This document shows positions 1-6,928 of a stretch of 64,000 nucleotides of DNA, piece after piece. This DNA comes from a bacterium (GTDB lineage: Bacteria; Cyanobacteriota; Vampirovibrionia; Gastranaerophilales; Gastranaerophilaceae). Each line of letters begins with the position of its first letter. Position 1 is the stretch's first letter. The stretch covers positions 119,292-183,291 of the forward strand of contig JAFUEV010000005.1 of NCBI GenBank assembly GCA_017470245.1, in the 5' to 3' direction. The notes beneath the pieces are model-generated. The model was given only the letters and a program-made list of their open reading frames with translations. It searched no databases and was not told where the DNA came from. The position numbers were made by a program, and so were the translations under genes.

Positions 1-34
1 TAAAAAATTAGGTGATTTACTAAGTTTAAAATAA
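1..34 (+). CDS. C-terminal end of a TupA-like ATP-grasp protein (partial)
   Basis: Only the last ten codons and the TAA stop are present; the gene starts left of the window. They read KKLGDLLSLK, almost the same as the end of the complete ATP-grasp protein at 404-1369 (KKLGDLLNLE), and the DNA is also nearly identical. The stop is followed 17 bases later by the first small cysteine-rich peptide, the same gene order as the complete copy. I infer a tandem duplication of an enzyme-plus-peptide unit. The rest of the protein cannot be judged. Confidence 0.7.
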   Translation, partial: KKLGDLLSLK

Positions 35-51
35 GTAAAAAGGATTATAAA

Positions 52-249
52 ATGAAAATAGATGTTGAATCTTTATCAGAACAAGAAATACAAACTCTAT
101 ACAACACTTTTATTGAGGAAAACTATACCGACGATTACCTTGCAAGTTGTTGTGACTCTAATAGTGTAACCAGTTATTGTAATGCAACTTATTGTTCTTG
201 CTATTATTCAATGGGTTCATACGGGCATGGTTATTCTTGTACAAAATAA
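52..249 (+). CDS. Small six-cysteine peptide 1, RiPP-precursor-like
   Basis: A 65-residue protein of a family with three members in this window. Residues 1-30 are acidic, predicted helical and cysteine-free (shared SL-S/T-E/Q-x-E/Q ... LY ... IE pattern), like a leader peptide. Residues 31-65 are rich in Cys, Ser and Tyr, with cysteines at 33, 34, 43, 48, 50 and 63, and end in Cys-Thr-Lys. The family framework is CC-x(8-11)-C-x4-C-x-C-x(11-16)-C-x-K-end. An AAGGA ribosome site precedes the ATG. There is no Sec signal peptide or membrane segment. It lies between two ATP-grasp genes. It could be a modified-peptide precursor or a disulfide-rich mini-protein; no function is established from sequence. 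Confidence 0.75.
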   Translation: MKIDVESLSEQEIQTLYNTFIEENYTDDYLASCCDSNSVTSYCNATYCSCYYSMGSYGHGYSCTK

Positions 250-339
250 CCATTAATTTGTTTTTTACTTTAATTTAATAAAAATATATAATCTATATTA
301 GATTCTTATTAAAAAACTATATTTAGCTTTTTTATCAAT

Positions 340-368
340 TTGCATTATGTGTTTTTTCCTTATATAAT
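340..368 (+). promoter_or_regulatory. Sigma70-type promoter before the ATP-grasp/peptide operon
   Basis: TTGCAT at 340-345 and TATAAT at 363-368 are separated by exactly 17 bases. They lie in the 154-base gap between peptide 1 and the ATP-grasp gene, with the ATG 35 bases downstream of the -10 box. An AGAGG ribosome site lies at 388-392. This suggests the ATP-grasp gene and peptides 2 and 3 can be transcribed as a unit separate from peptide 1. Confidence 0.55.
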
Positions 369-403
369 TTGGGTATATAAATATCATAGAGGTTTGATAT
401 AAA

Positions 404-1369
404 ATGGCTAACAATCCGCATTTATATGATAAATTGGCAGGTAACATTAAAAATAATGTTGCTATTTTCAATGACATAGCAATAAAAAGAATAAAAGAAC
501 CGCCTTATGACTATGATTTAATGATAACATTAGACAGTGATAATTGTCATAGTTATTTAAGACAAATATATAAACAGAACATGAACGGCAAAACCTTGAA
601 TTTATATTCACCTGAAAGATTTTCTGAGAAGATTCAATGGTTAAAGTTATATGATAATTTGCCTGAAAAATCAACGTTAACTGACAAATTAAAAGTCAGA
701 GATTATGTAAAAGAAAAAATAGGCGAACAATATTTAAAACCTGTATTACAAGTTGCAAACAGTTTTGATGAAATAGATTTTAATTCTTTGCCTGAAACTT
801 TTGTTATGAAGTGCACTCACGGTTCAAAATGGCAAAATATAGTAAAATCAAAAAAAGGGTTATTAGAACATAAAGTAATATTTGATATTGTACATGACCA
901 ATTTAACGGTTGGCTGACTCATGAATTTATGCCGTTTTCAGCTTTTGAAATGCAATATAAATTTATTGAACCCAAAATATTAATAGAACCGTTATTGAGA
1001 GAAAATATTAATGAAATGCCTGCTGAATATGAAATTTATTGTTTTAACGGCAAACCTAAAATATTCCAAAAAGTCAGATACGGTCAAAATAAAGAAGCAA
1101 CTGTTTATGATGAAAACTTCAATATAATGAACTTAAAATTTAGTTCAGACTACAATCTTAAAAATGAAGAAGCCGACAATTATATAAAAGAAGCAGTTGA
1201 ACTTTCTAAAAAATTAGTCGGTGACTTCAAACTGGTAAGAATAGATTGGCTATTATATAAAGGTCAACTCTATTTTAATGAAATGACATTTACTCCATTT
1301 TCAGGTTTTTATAATTTTGAAGATGATAAATGGGATAAAAAATTAGGTGATTTACTAAATTTAGAATAG
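404..1369 (+). CDS. TupA-like ATP-grasp ligase
   Basis: This 321-residue protein matches the TupA-like ATP-grasp family. Visible landmarks are the FSEKIQWLKLYD segment (73-84), the LTDKLKVRDYVKEKIG segment (92-107), VMKCTHGS with the likely nucleotide-binding Lys136, ILIEPLL with Glu195, YCFNGKPK (212-219), and the C-terminal metal-site segment with Asp281 and Asn292/Glu293, then TFTPFSGF. The family is known from TupA of teichuronopeptide synthesis and is often found in capsule loci; ATP-grasp enzymes join a carboxylate to an amine or hydroxyl through an acyl-phosphate. There are no polysaccharide genes beside it. It sits between small cysteine-rich peptides, with peptide 2 starting 11 bases after its stop, so I infer that the peptides may be its substrates. 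The first ~60 residues are unlike the family core. It appears complete. Confidence 0.8.
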   Translation: MANNPHLYDKLAGNIKNNVAIFNDIAIKRIKEPPYDYDLMITLDSDNCHSYLRQIYKQNMNGKTLNLYSPERFSEKIQWLKLYDNLPEKSTLTDKLKVRDYVKEKIGEQYLKPVLQVANSFDEIDFNSLPETFVMKCTHGSKWQNIVKSKKGLLEHKVIFDIVHDQFNGWLTHEFMPFSAFEMQYKFIEPKILIEPLLRENINEMPAEYEIYCFNGKPKIFQKVRYGQNKEATVYDENFNIMNLKFSSDYNLKNEEADNYIKEAVELSKKLVGDFKLVRIDWLLYKGQLYFNEMTFTPFSGFYNFEDDKWDKKLGDLLNLE

Positions 1370-1380
1370 AAAGGCAACAA

Positions 1381-1578
1381 ATGGATATAAATGATTCTAT
1401 AGGTTCTTTATCGGAAGAACAACTGCTAAGTTTATATGATGATTTGATAGAAGGAGAAGATGCCTTAATGATTGCAAGCTGTTGTACTGGTGGTTGGTCG
1501 ACAGCATGGTGTAGTGATACAAGATGTAGTTGTCTTAACCACTCCATGGCAGGCGAAGTTTATGTTTGTTATAAATAG
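1381..1578 (+). CDS. Small six-cysteine peptide 2, RiPP-precursor-like
   Basis: A 65-residue paralogue of peptide 1. The leader-like part (1-31) is acidic, with the SLSEEQ ... LYDDLIEGED pattern; the core has cysteines at 34, 35, 44, 49, 51 and 63 and ends Cys-Tyr-Lys. The start follows the ATP-grasp stop by 11 bases with an AAAGG ribosome site (1370-1374), so it is very probably cotranscribed and coupled with that enzyme. Core residues other than the cysteines vary strongly against peptides 1 and 3 (TGGW, SDTR), while leader and cysteines are kept, a pattern typical of precursor families with diversified cores. No protease or transporter is visible nearby. Confidence 0.75.
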   Translation: MDINDSIGSLSEEQLLSLYDDLIEGEDALMIASCCTGGWSTAWCSDTRCSCLNHSMAGEVYVCYK

Positions 1579-1592
1579 TTTTTTTAGAAATT

Positions 1593-1811
1593 ATGGATAT
1601 AAATAATTCAATAGATTCATTAACACAAGAACAAGTAGCAGATTTATATAGCCAAATTATTGAGGGGAATGAAAATCTTATAGCCGCTTGTTGTCACGCT
1701 TCCTATTATGGCAGGGTAGATGCTTATTGTACTGCCACGCAGTGTTATTGCGCTATTTATCATGTTAGTGGTTCTTATACGGATGTCCACTATGAAACTT
1801 GTTACAAGTAA
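1593..1811 (+). CDS. Small six-cysteine peptide 3, RiPP-precursor-like
   Basis: A 72-residue third member of the family, starting 14 bases after peptide 2. The leader begins MDINNSIDSL, very close to peptide 2. Cysteines are at 33, 34, 46, 51, 53 and 70, and the protein ends Cys-Tyr-Lys. The two inter-cysteine loops are longer than in peptides 1 and 2, which sets the variable limits of the framework. The ribosome site is weak. The last codons overlap, on the other strand, a copied terminase tail (1802-1927); nine bases at this 3' end also occur at the terminase stop (3902-3910), possibly the microhomology used in a rearrangement. Confidence 0.72.
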   Translation: MDINNSIDSLTQEQVADLYSQIIEGNENLIAACCHASYYGRVDAYCTATQCYCAIYHVSGSYTDVHYETCYK

Positions 1812-1927
1812 AATTCCCCATACGGATCAAAATTAGAATCAAGTATTACGACATCTTCTCTTTCATCTATCAAATAGGAATAATAGTTTATTGCATATAT
1901 ACCCATCATTAAACTGTCTGCAAAATC
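1802..1927 (-). pseudogene. Duplicated 3' end of the terminase large-subunit gene
   Basis: On the minus strand this reads DFADSLMMGIYAINYY and continues to DSNFDPYGEFYL and a stop. It corresponds nearly base for base to the end of the intact terminase gene (3902-4015), apart from a 12-base insertion before the last codons. Homology stops abruptly after the shared TGTCTGCAAAATC. There is no start codon or remainder of the gene. It is a remnant from recombination, and with the intact copy it forms a direct repeat flanking the two genes at 1955-3821. Confidence 0.8.
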
Positions 1928-1954
1928 ATATATTCTAAACAATATAATATTTTT

Positions 1955-2533
1955 TTATAGATGTCCTATTATTCTTTCTAATTTAGAAATAGAATTAGGC
2001 ATTTGATATATTAATCCCATTTGTTTATACTCATTAATTTTACGCAACTCTTGAAGAAAACTTTTATAGTTATTTTTTTTATCACAATTTTCTTTTAACC
2101 ATTCTATATAATAATTAATATCAGATTTATATACAAAATTATTTTCATAATAAATTTTTGAAATTTTTAATATTATATTATTATCTTGTTGAAAATAATA
2201 ACCTGAAACAAAGCCCCTATACTTCACATTGGGTTCTATTATATTTTCTCCATTTTCTATAATTACATTAAATATCAAATAATGTATTAAATATGAGTTA
2301 TTATCATATAACTTGTCTTCATCACCGGTAGAAGTTATTGGTAGAAATATATTCATATTATAAGTATTTGTTTTTTCTTCATATTTATAAGTTGATAAAT
2401 CTATAAAACAATCATTATAATATAAAAATTTCTTTATACTTTTATTGTTTTCTTCATTTATATTATACTTTATAACCAAAGTATAAATACAAACAACACA
2501 AATAAAAAACAATACTATAAATATTTTTTTCAT
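1955..2533 (-). CDS. Hypothetical membrane-anchored or exported protein
   Basis: 192 residues. Residues 1-22 form a Lys-Lys start followed by a hydrophobic stretch (IFIVLFFICVVCIYTLVI), either a signal anchor or an uncleaved signal. The rest is hydrophilic and rich in Asn, Tyr and Lys, with no motif I recognise. A GAGG ribosome site sits 8 bases before the ATG. It lies between the truncated terminase copy and the M23 peptidase gene, so it could be cargo of the rearranged phage patch. Function unknown. Confidence 0.6.
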   Translation of the reverse strand: MKKIFIVLFFICVVCIYTLVIKYNINEENNKSIKKFLYYNDCFIDLSTYKYEEKTNTYNMNIFLPITSTGDEDKLYDNNSYLIHYLIFNVIIENGENIIEPNVKYRGFVSGYYFQQDNNIILKISKIYYENNFVYKSDINYYIEWLKENCDKKNNYKSFLQELRKINEYKQMGLIYQMPNSISKLERIIGHL

Positions 2534-2582
2534 ATAAACCTCAATTTAGGATTTTAGGTAAAACTAATTATAGCATTATTAT

Positions 2583-3821
2583 TTATTTTTTTTCATATAT
2601 TCCTATATATTTTGACGGATTCACATATTCTTTATTTTCAGAAATTCCAAAATGCAAATGAGGACCAGTAGAAGAAGGTTTACCATTTGGATAACGACCG
2701 GTTGAACCAACTGTACCGATTTTCTGTCCTTTTTTAACGATATCACCTTTTTTTACAAAATATTCATTCATATGTATATTAATGGTTCTTATTTCTTTTC
2801 CTTCTACATTTTTACCATGATTGATTCTAACCATATTGCCATTTGGTCCTTTATAACAAGCATCTTCAACTACCCCATCAAGTATTGCATAAATAGGTGT
2901 ACCTAATGGTGCTGCAATATCTATACCAGAATGAAATATTTTTTCTCCTTTTATTGGATGAACTCTCCATCCATATGGATCACTAATGCGAGAGTATTTT
3001 TCTTCTTGAATCGGTTTCTGACAAATAGAATGATTTTGGCATTCCATAGTTTTTTCTATATTTCCTTCTACGTTAATATTTCCCATTTCACCTTTATTTT
3101 GATTTTTATTTTTTACATTCATATCTGGATAAAACATTTCTAATATTTTGTCATCGTTTCTTTTATCTATATGCACTTCATTACCTTTCGTCAATAGCAT
3201 ATTTGCTAAAGGAAAAAACATTTTTTCATTATTGTTTCCATCATTTATTTTAAGATATCTTAAACTATTGTCTGGTAAATGCCATACTGGTTTTTTATTA
3301 TTATCATAAAACTTTTTATAATATTTTTCATCGTCCCCATAAAATATATCAGCCCTATTTTTTATTTTTAATGCATTCTCGTTATAGTGATTAACTAATA
3401 TTTTTTGTTTTTTAATAATAATCGGTTCGCGTTCATTTATATTTTTAAATATCAGATAATTATTATGTGGTACATTTATTTTGAAAATATTACTACTTTG
3501 CTTACTATGGGAATTTAATATTTTTTTATTTTCTATTTGTCTATTTTTTAATATTTTATTCTCTATTTCTAACTTTTTTATTTGATTGTCATTATCTATA
3601 ATTTTATATTCACTCATCAAATATTCTTGTTCCAATGGCATCGAAATTTCATTTTTAATATTACTATTTATACTACGCTCATATAAAGTTTCAAAATTAA
3701 AAAGAGAAGCTGGTCTTATTTCATTTTTATTCCTTTTATCAATGGATTCATCAATTTTTTCTTCCTTTATAACTCCGCCTTTTAATATATATCTTTCATT
3801 TTTTTCTTTATTTTTTGACAT
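2583..3821 (-). CDS. M23-family metallopeptidase (phage-associated endopeptidase?)
   Basis: 412 residues. The C-terminal ~130 residues are a peptidase M23 domain (LytM/lysostaphin fold) that cleaves peptide bridges of cell-wall peptidoglycan: YGWRVHP (283-289), the zinc ligands His297 and Asp301 (HSGID), His350, and HLHFG with His388 and His390. All ligands are present, so it is probably active. The first ~275 residues are very polar and rich in Asn and Lys, with a coiled-coil-like stretch near 75-105 and no signal peptide. Start supported by an AAAGGGA ribosome site. It is downstream of and codirectional with the terminase. Without a signal peptide, phage lysis, a tail-associated enzyme or a domesticated wall hydrolase are all possible. 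Confidence 0.8.
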   Translation of the reverse strand: MSKNKEKNERYILKGGVIKEEKIDESIDKRNKNEIRPASLFNFETLYERSINSNIKNEISMPLEQEYLMSEYKIIDNDNQIKKLEIENKILKNRQIENKKILNSHSKQSSNIFKINVPHNNYLIFKNINEREPIIIKKQKILVNHYNENALKIKNRADIFYGDDEKYYKKFYDNNKKPVWHLPDNSLRYLKINDGNNNEKMFFPLANMLLTKGNEVHIDKRNDDKILEMFYPDMNVKNKNQNKGEMGNINVEGNIEKTMECQNHSICQKPIQEEKYSRISDPYGWRVHPIKGEKIFHSGIDIAAPLGTPIYAILDGVVEDACYKGPNGNMVRINHGKNVEGKEIRTINIHMNEYFVKKGDIVKKGQKIGTVGSTGRYPNGKPSSTGPHLHFGISENKEYVNPSKYIGIYEKK

Positions 3822-3901
3822 TCGTTCCCTTTCTTATATCTGTGTATTACAATATAAAGCAACTTTTTTCTATTTATATATAATCTTATGTTTTTTATAG
3901 T

Positions 3902-5212
3902 TTACAAGTACGGATCAAAGTTTGAATCAAGTATTACGACATCTTCTCTTTCATCAATCAAATAAGAATAATAGTTTATTGCATATATACCCATCATTAG
4001 GCTGTCTGCAAAATCCGGACTTTCACCTTGTTCCGATTTCATATCTTTTTTCGATTGTATAAATATTTGCCCGTTAGGTTTATATGATTTTTTTATGTAT
4101 TCCAATTGTGAAATTGTAAAATCAGAAGATATTTTTAACCATTCATTATCAATATAATCTTTTAGTGTTAAATAACCGTCAGCTCGCCTATTTAAAGCAT
4201 TCGGTCTGTTACTTGATGCAGCTCCGTTAAATTTTATAGTATTGGCTATAACATTTTTTATGCTTACATATATAGAATATCCGAGTCCGTCTGCATCTAA
4301 AATCAATAATTCCGGATTCCATTTTGTATACAAATTAATAATTCTGCCTTTGGTGACATCAGTATCAGGCTCACTCCAATGCTCTTGCCTTTCTAAAGCC
4401 CATTGTGTAGAACTTTTTGCTTCTATCAAGCTTGCTACACATAAATCTCCTCCATTTCCAGCTAAATCAACAGACATACATCTTATTTTTCTATAGTTTT
4501 CATCCTTAAAAACCAGATGTTTAGCCTTATCCAATTTGATTGAAGAAAATAAAAAATCATTTGTAGTATCTAAGGGATTACCTTCCCAAATATATTCATA
4601 ATCAAGAATATTCCGCTCTTTACATCTTTTTGCTTCATCAATCAATTTTTGAGGACAATGTTTATTGTCATAATAGTTAATTTTTATATGGAGGCAATCA
4701 TCCCTTGTAACAAATTCGGAATATACAGGATCTTTGCGGACAAGTCTGTTCATTGTAAAAATCACAATTGAGTTTTTCTTTCTTATTGTAGGAATAATTA
4801 CGTCAAGAGTAGATTTTGTAATTGCTTGTGCTTCATCAATCCAAAGAATATCCACGCCTTCCAAGCCTTTTATATTAACTCTGCCCTGTTCTCTAAAACC
4901 TTTAAAAATAATACTTGAACCGCTCAAATTATGATTAATTTTATTAGACTTAACCGTAAAATTTAAATTATAATCATTTATCAAATCGTTAAATATTTTA
5001 TATACACTGTCAGAAATAGTTGCTTGTGTTTCACGTCCGCAACAGATCCTTACATTCCTTTTTTCAGCTAACCATAATATTATTCTTGCTATGCTTTGGG
5101 ATTTGCCACCACCTCTTCCTCCTTCAATAAGAAAATAATTATAATTATTTATATTTGTTATCACAGGGATTAATTTTTCAGGAACATTTAATATTTCAGG
5201 TAATTCAATCAT
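3902..5212 (-). CDS. Phage terminase large subunit
   Basis: 436 residues, a usual length for a terminase_3/XtmB-type large subunit, the ATP-driven motor and nuclease that packages phage DNA. The N-terminal ATPase has Walker A GGRGGGKS (31-38) and Walker B ILWIDEA with Asp127-Glu128. The C-terminal RNase-H-like nuclease shows the expected acidic residues: Asp249 (SVDLAG), Asp306/Asp308 (LLILDADG) and Asp400/Asp403 (PDFADS). The frame is intact. Its start overlaps the stop of the upstream 99-residue gene by 8 bases. No portal, capsid or tail genes are present in the window, so this is a prophage remnant, a satellite-like element or a domesticated module. Its 3' end is duplicated at 1802-1927. 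Confidence 0.9.
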   Translation of the reverse strand: MIELPEILNVPEKLIPVITNINNYNYFLIEGGRGGGKSQSIARIILWLAEKRNVRICCGRETQATISDSVYKIFNDLINDYNLNFTVKSNKINHNLSGSSIIFKGFREQGRVNIKGLEGVDILWIDEAQAITKSTLDVIIPTIRKKNSIVIFTMNRLVRKDPVYSEFVTRDDCLHIKINYYDNKHCPQKLIDEAKRCKERNILDYEYIWEGNPLDTTNDFLFSSIKLDKAKHLVFKDENYRKIRCMSVDLAGNGGDLCVASLIEAKSSTQWALERQEHWSEPDTDVTKGRIINLYTKWNPELLILDADGLGYSIYVSIKNVIANTIKFNGAASSNRPNALNRRADGYLTLKDYIDNEWLKISSDFTISQLEYIKKSYKPNGQIFIQSKKDMKSEQGESPDFADSLMMGIYAINYYSYLIDEREDVVILDSNFDPYL

Positions 5213-5504
5213 CAGTATTTTCCGTTTTTGCCTTTTCTCCGATATTTATTTCCAGTCCTTTTCCGTCAATCATAACACTGCCCATTACATTAATATTAGG
5301 CATTGCCTTTTCATTATCAGAATACAATCCGCACAATTTCCCTTTTAATTCTTCGGCTTTTAAAAAAATAGAAATATCAGGAGTTATCTCATCATCCTTG
5401 CCTTTTTTATTCAAAGCCATTTGCTGCACGACTTCTAAATTTTCAAAAGATTCATTTTTTGAATATAAACAACCATCTTTTTCTTTTTTCTTTTTTCTGA
5501 CCAT
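5205..5504 (-). CDS. Small protein coupled to the terminase (candidate small subunit)
   Basis: 99 residues, starting with a Lys-rich basic stretch (VRKKKKEKDG) and becoming acidic toward the end. The start has an AGGTG ribosome site, and its stop overlaps the terminase ATG (shared ATGATTGA), which implies translational coupling. The position directly before a large terminase is where a small, DNA-recognising subunit is usually encoded. I see no helix-turn-helix that I can defend, so the small-subunit call rests on position and size only. Confidence 0.45.
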   Translation of the reverse strand: MVRKKKKEKDGCLYSKNESFENLEVVQQMALNKKGKDDEITPDISIFLKAEELKGKLCGLYSDNEKAMPNINVMGSVMIDGKGLEINIGEKAKTENTDD

Positions 5505-5663
5505 ATTTCACCTTTATAAAACTAATCACAATAAAATCTAAATCATTAATAAATTTATATTTAATCACAGAGGAACAATGTACTTTGATATAGCAACATC
5601 TGACATTGAAGAAACAATTAAAAATAGAGCATTATTTCATTACAAATTCCTGCAATATAAAGT

Positions 5664-5693
5664 AAAAAAAGTGGCGGAAACAATATCCGCCAC
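5664..5693 (-). terminator. Intrinsic terminator of the 121-residue gene
   Basis: GTGGCGGA (5671-5678) pairs perfectly with TCCGCCAC (5686-5693) around a 7-base loop. On the minus strand the stem is followed by seven T residues (5670-5664). It lies just downstream of the minus-strand gene ending at 5719. Confidence 0.8.
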
Positions 5694-5718
5694 ACTGTTG
5701 GAATTATTATATAGTGTA

Positions 5719-6084
5719 CTAATTTATAATTTTTACAAGCGTTTTTGTTCCATTAAAATCAACGGAATATTGATATATTTTGCCGTTTTTATCTACCCGA
5801 TTTACCCCGTATATAAATCCGGCTTTTCCCTTAGTTCCATATTCATTTTTAATTTCTTGCCAGCTTCCGTCTTTTAATCGTTCCAAAAACTTAGCCAGCT
5901 GTCTTTTTGCTAGTCGTTTTTTTATTAGTTTTTGTTTCTTTACATCATATTGTATAATTTCAGCAATAACTTTTCCGCAAACATTACACACAATAACATT
6001 CAAAAATCTTTCACGATACCTGAAATCATTTGCAAGACGCAGTTTTTTAACAGGTTCTTGCATTCTGCCACAACAATAAATCAC
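5719..6084 (-). CDS. Hypothetical protein with zinc-finger-like cysteines
   Basis: 121 residues. CysCys at 4-5 and a CNVCGKV pair near residues 33-39 suggest a metal-bound ribbon. A basic stretch in the middle (many Lys/Arg, KKQKLIKKRLAKRQ) is followed by a more folded-looking C-terminal half. It could bind nucleic acid, but no family is recognised. It has its own terminator and lies just upstream of the phage patch. A cluster of TTACAT repeats (6264-6322) lies beyond its start, so it may be a small regulator of this region; that is inference. Confidence 0.5.
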   Translation of the reverse strand: MIYCCGRMQEPVKKLRLANDFRYRERFLNVIVCNVCGKVIAEIIQYDVKKQKLIKKRLAKRQLAKFLERLKDGSWQEIKNEYGTKGKAGFIYGVNRVDKNGKIYQYSVDFNGTKTLVKIIN

Positions 6085-6263
6085 AAACCACTCCCTATGA
6101 CTTAGCGAATTTGGGCACCGTTTTCAGCCATTTTACGATTTTTTATCGAAGTGAATTTTCACATCAGTAATACATTAATTATGTATTTCAATTCATTTGA
6201 AAATTCGGCTTACTAAAGTCTAAATTCAAATCACATTTTCAGAATAACATGTTTTAGATATTT

Positions 6264-6322
6264 TTACATCTTTTTTATTTAAATTTTTACATTTTGTTAC
6301 ATTCTTATGTAAAATGTTACAT
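6264..6322 (+). repeat. Cluster of TTACAT hexamers between rlmH and the phage patch
   Basis: TTACAT occurs at 6264-6269, 6287-6292, 6297-6302 and 6317-6322, with an inverted copy ATGTAA at 6307-6312. Two copies sit in the longer direct repeat TGTTACATT. The arrangement could be binding sites for a small DNA-binding protein or the attachment-site side of a former prophage. On the minus strand, TTTTACAT/ATGTAAAA can form a weak hairpin that may end the rlmH transcript. The rest of 6085-6263 is AT-rich and I see nothing else in it. Confidence 0.4.
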
Positions 6323-6324
6323 TT

Positions 6325-6795
6325 TTATCTATGATAGGGTTCATTTGCATTTATTTTAAAAGCCCTATATATTTGCTCTGTTAAAAGAAGTCTAATCATT
6401 TGATGTGTAAATGTCATAGGAGAAAAACTCAACTTAAAATCAGAAAGAGAAGTAACTTTTTCATGTAATCCGTTTGCACCACCAATTATAAAAGATATAT
6501 CATTAATGCCTTCATTTGCAATATCTTGCATTTTTTTTGCAAAATTTTCAGATGAAAGTAACTTTCCCTTTATTTCAAGAGTTATAATATATGAATTAGG
6601 TTTAATTACTTGTAAAATTTTTTCGGCTTCCAATTCTTTATATTTTTCATATAAAGATTCATCAATTATTTGTTCAGCCTGAAGTTCGACTATAGAAAAT
6701 GTACAAAAAGGTGTAAGTCTTTTTTCATATTCTTGAATAGCTTCTTTTAAGTATTTTTCTTTTATTTTCCCAATTGCAATTATTTTTATATTCAT
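6325..6795 (-). CDS. rlmH: 23S rRNA (pseudouridine1915-N3)-methyltransferase
   Basis: 156 residues from the ATG at 6795, matching the ~155-residue RlmH (SPOUT class) that methylates pseudouridine 1915 in 23S rRNA helix 69 using SAM. Visible are the N-terminal IKIIAIGKIKEKY strand, the cofactor loop IIGGANGLHEKV, and the C-terminal FTHQMIRLLLTEQIYRAFKI ending in PYHR, the family's conserved end. A TTG five codons upstream is possible but lies in the -10 box, so I prefer the ATG. No ribosome site precedes it; the -10 box ends 7 bases upstream, so the mRNA is predicted to be leaderless. Confidence 0.93.
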   Translation of the reverse strand: MNIKIIAIGKIKEKYLKEAIQEYEKRLTPFCTFSIVELQAEQIIDESLYEKYKELEAEKILQVIKPNSYIITLEIKGKLLSSENFAKKMQDIANEGINDISFIIGGANGLHEKVTSLSDFKLSFSPMTFTHQMIRLLLTEQIYRAFKINANEPYHR

Positions 6796-6801
6796 AAATA
6801 A

Positions 6802-6830
6802 ATTATACAAAAATAGATTGCGATTAGTAA
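6802..6830 (-). promoter_or_regulatory. Promoter of rlmH
   Basis: On the minus strand TTACTA (6830-6825) and a perfect TATAAT (6807-6802) are separated by 17 bases. The expected transcription start is at or within a base or two of the ATG at 6795, which fits the absence of a Shine-Dalgarno sequence. Confidence 0.5.
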
Positions 6831-6928
6831 AATGTTTTTTACGTTTTATTCAAAAGATAAAGTATTTAAGTTACAATTTTCATGTCTGAAATAAGGACAA
6901 AAGAATAAGTACATTAGTGGAGATTGAG

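Noticed and set aside
3586..3900. Plus-strand ORF opposite the M23 gene start
   Set aside because: Phe/Leu-rich antisense of a Lys/Asn-rich protein; no ribosome site.
5578..5877. Plus-strand ORF of 99 codons with a good AGAGG ribosome site
   Set aside because: Only the first ~35 codons look protein-like. It then runs through the terminator and antisense to the 121-residue gene. It may be a vestige, but it is not supportable as a gene.
1955..6084. Insertion sequence or transposase behind the terminase-end duplication
   Set aside because: No transposase, recombinase or terminal inverted repeat was found; only the direct repeat is visible.
6841..6928. Glycine riboswitch before the gcv run
   Set aside because: The region is too short and lacks the conserved GGAGAG-type glycine aptamer motifs.
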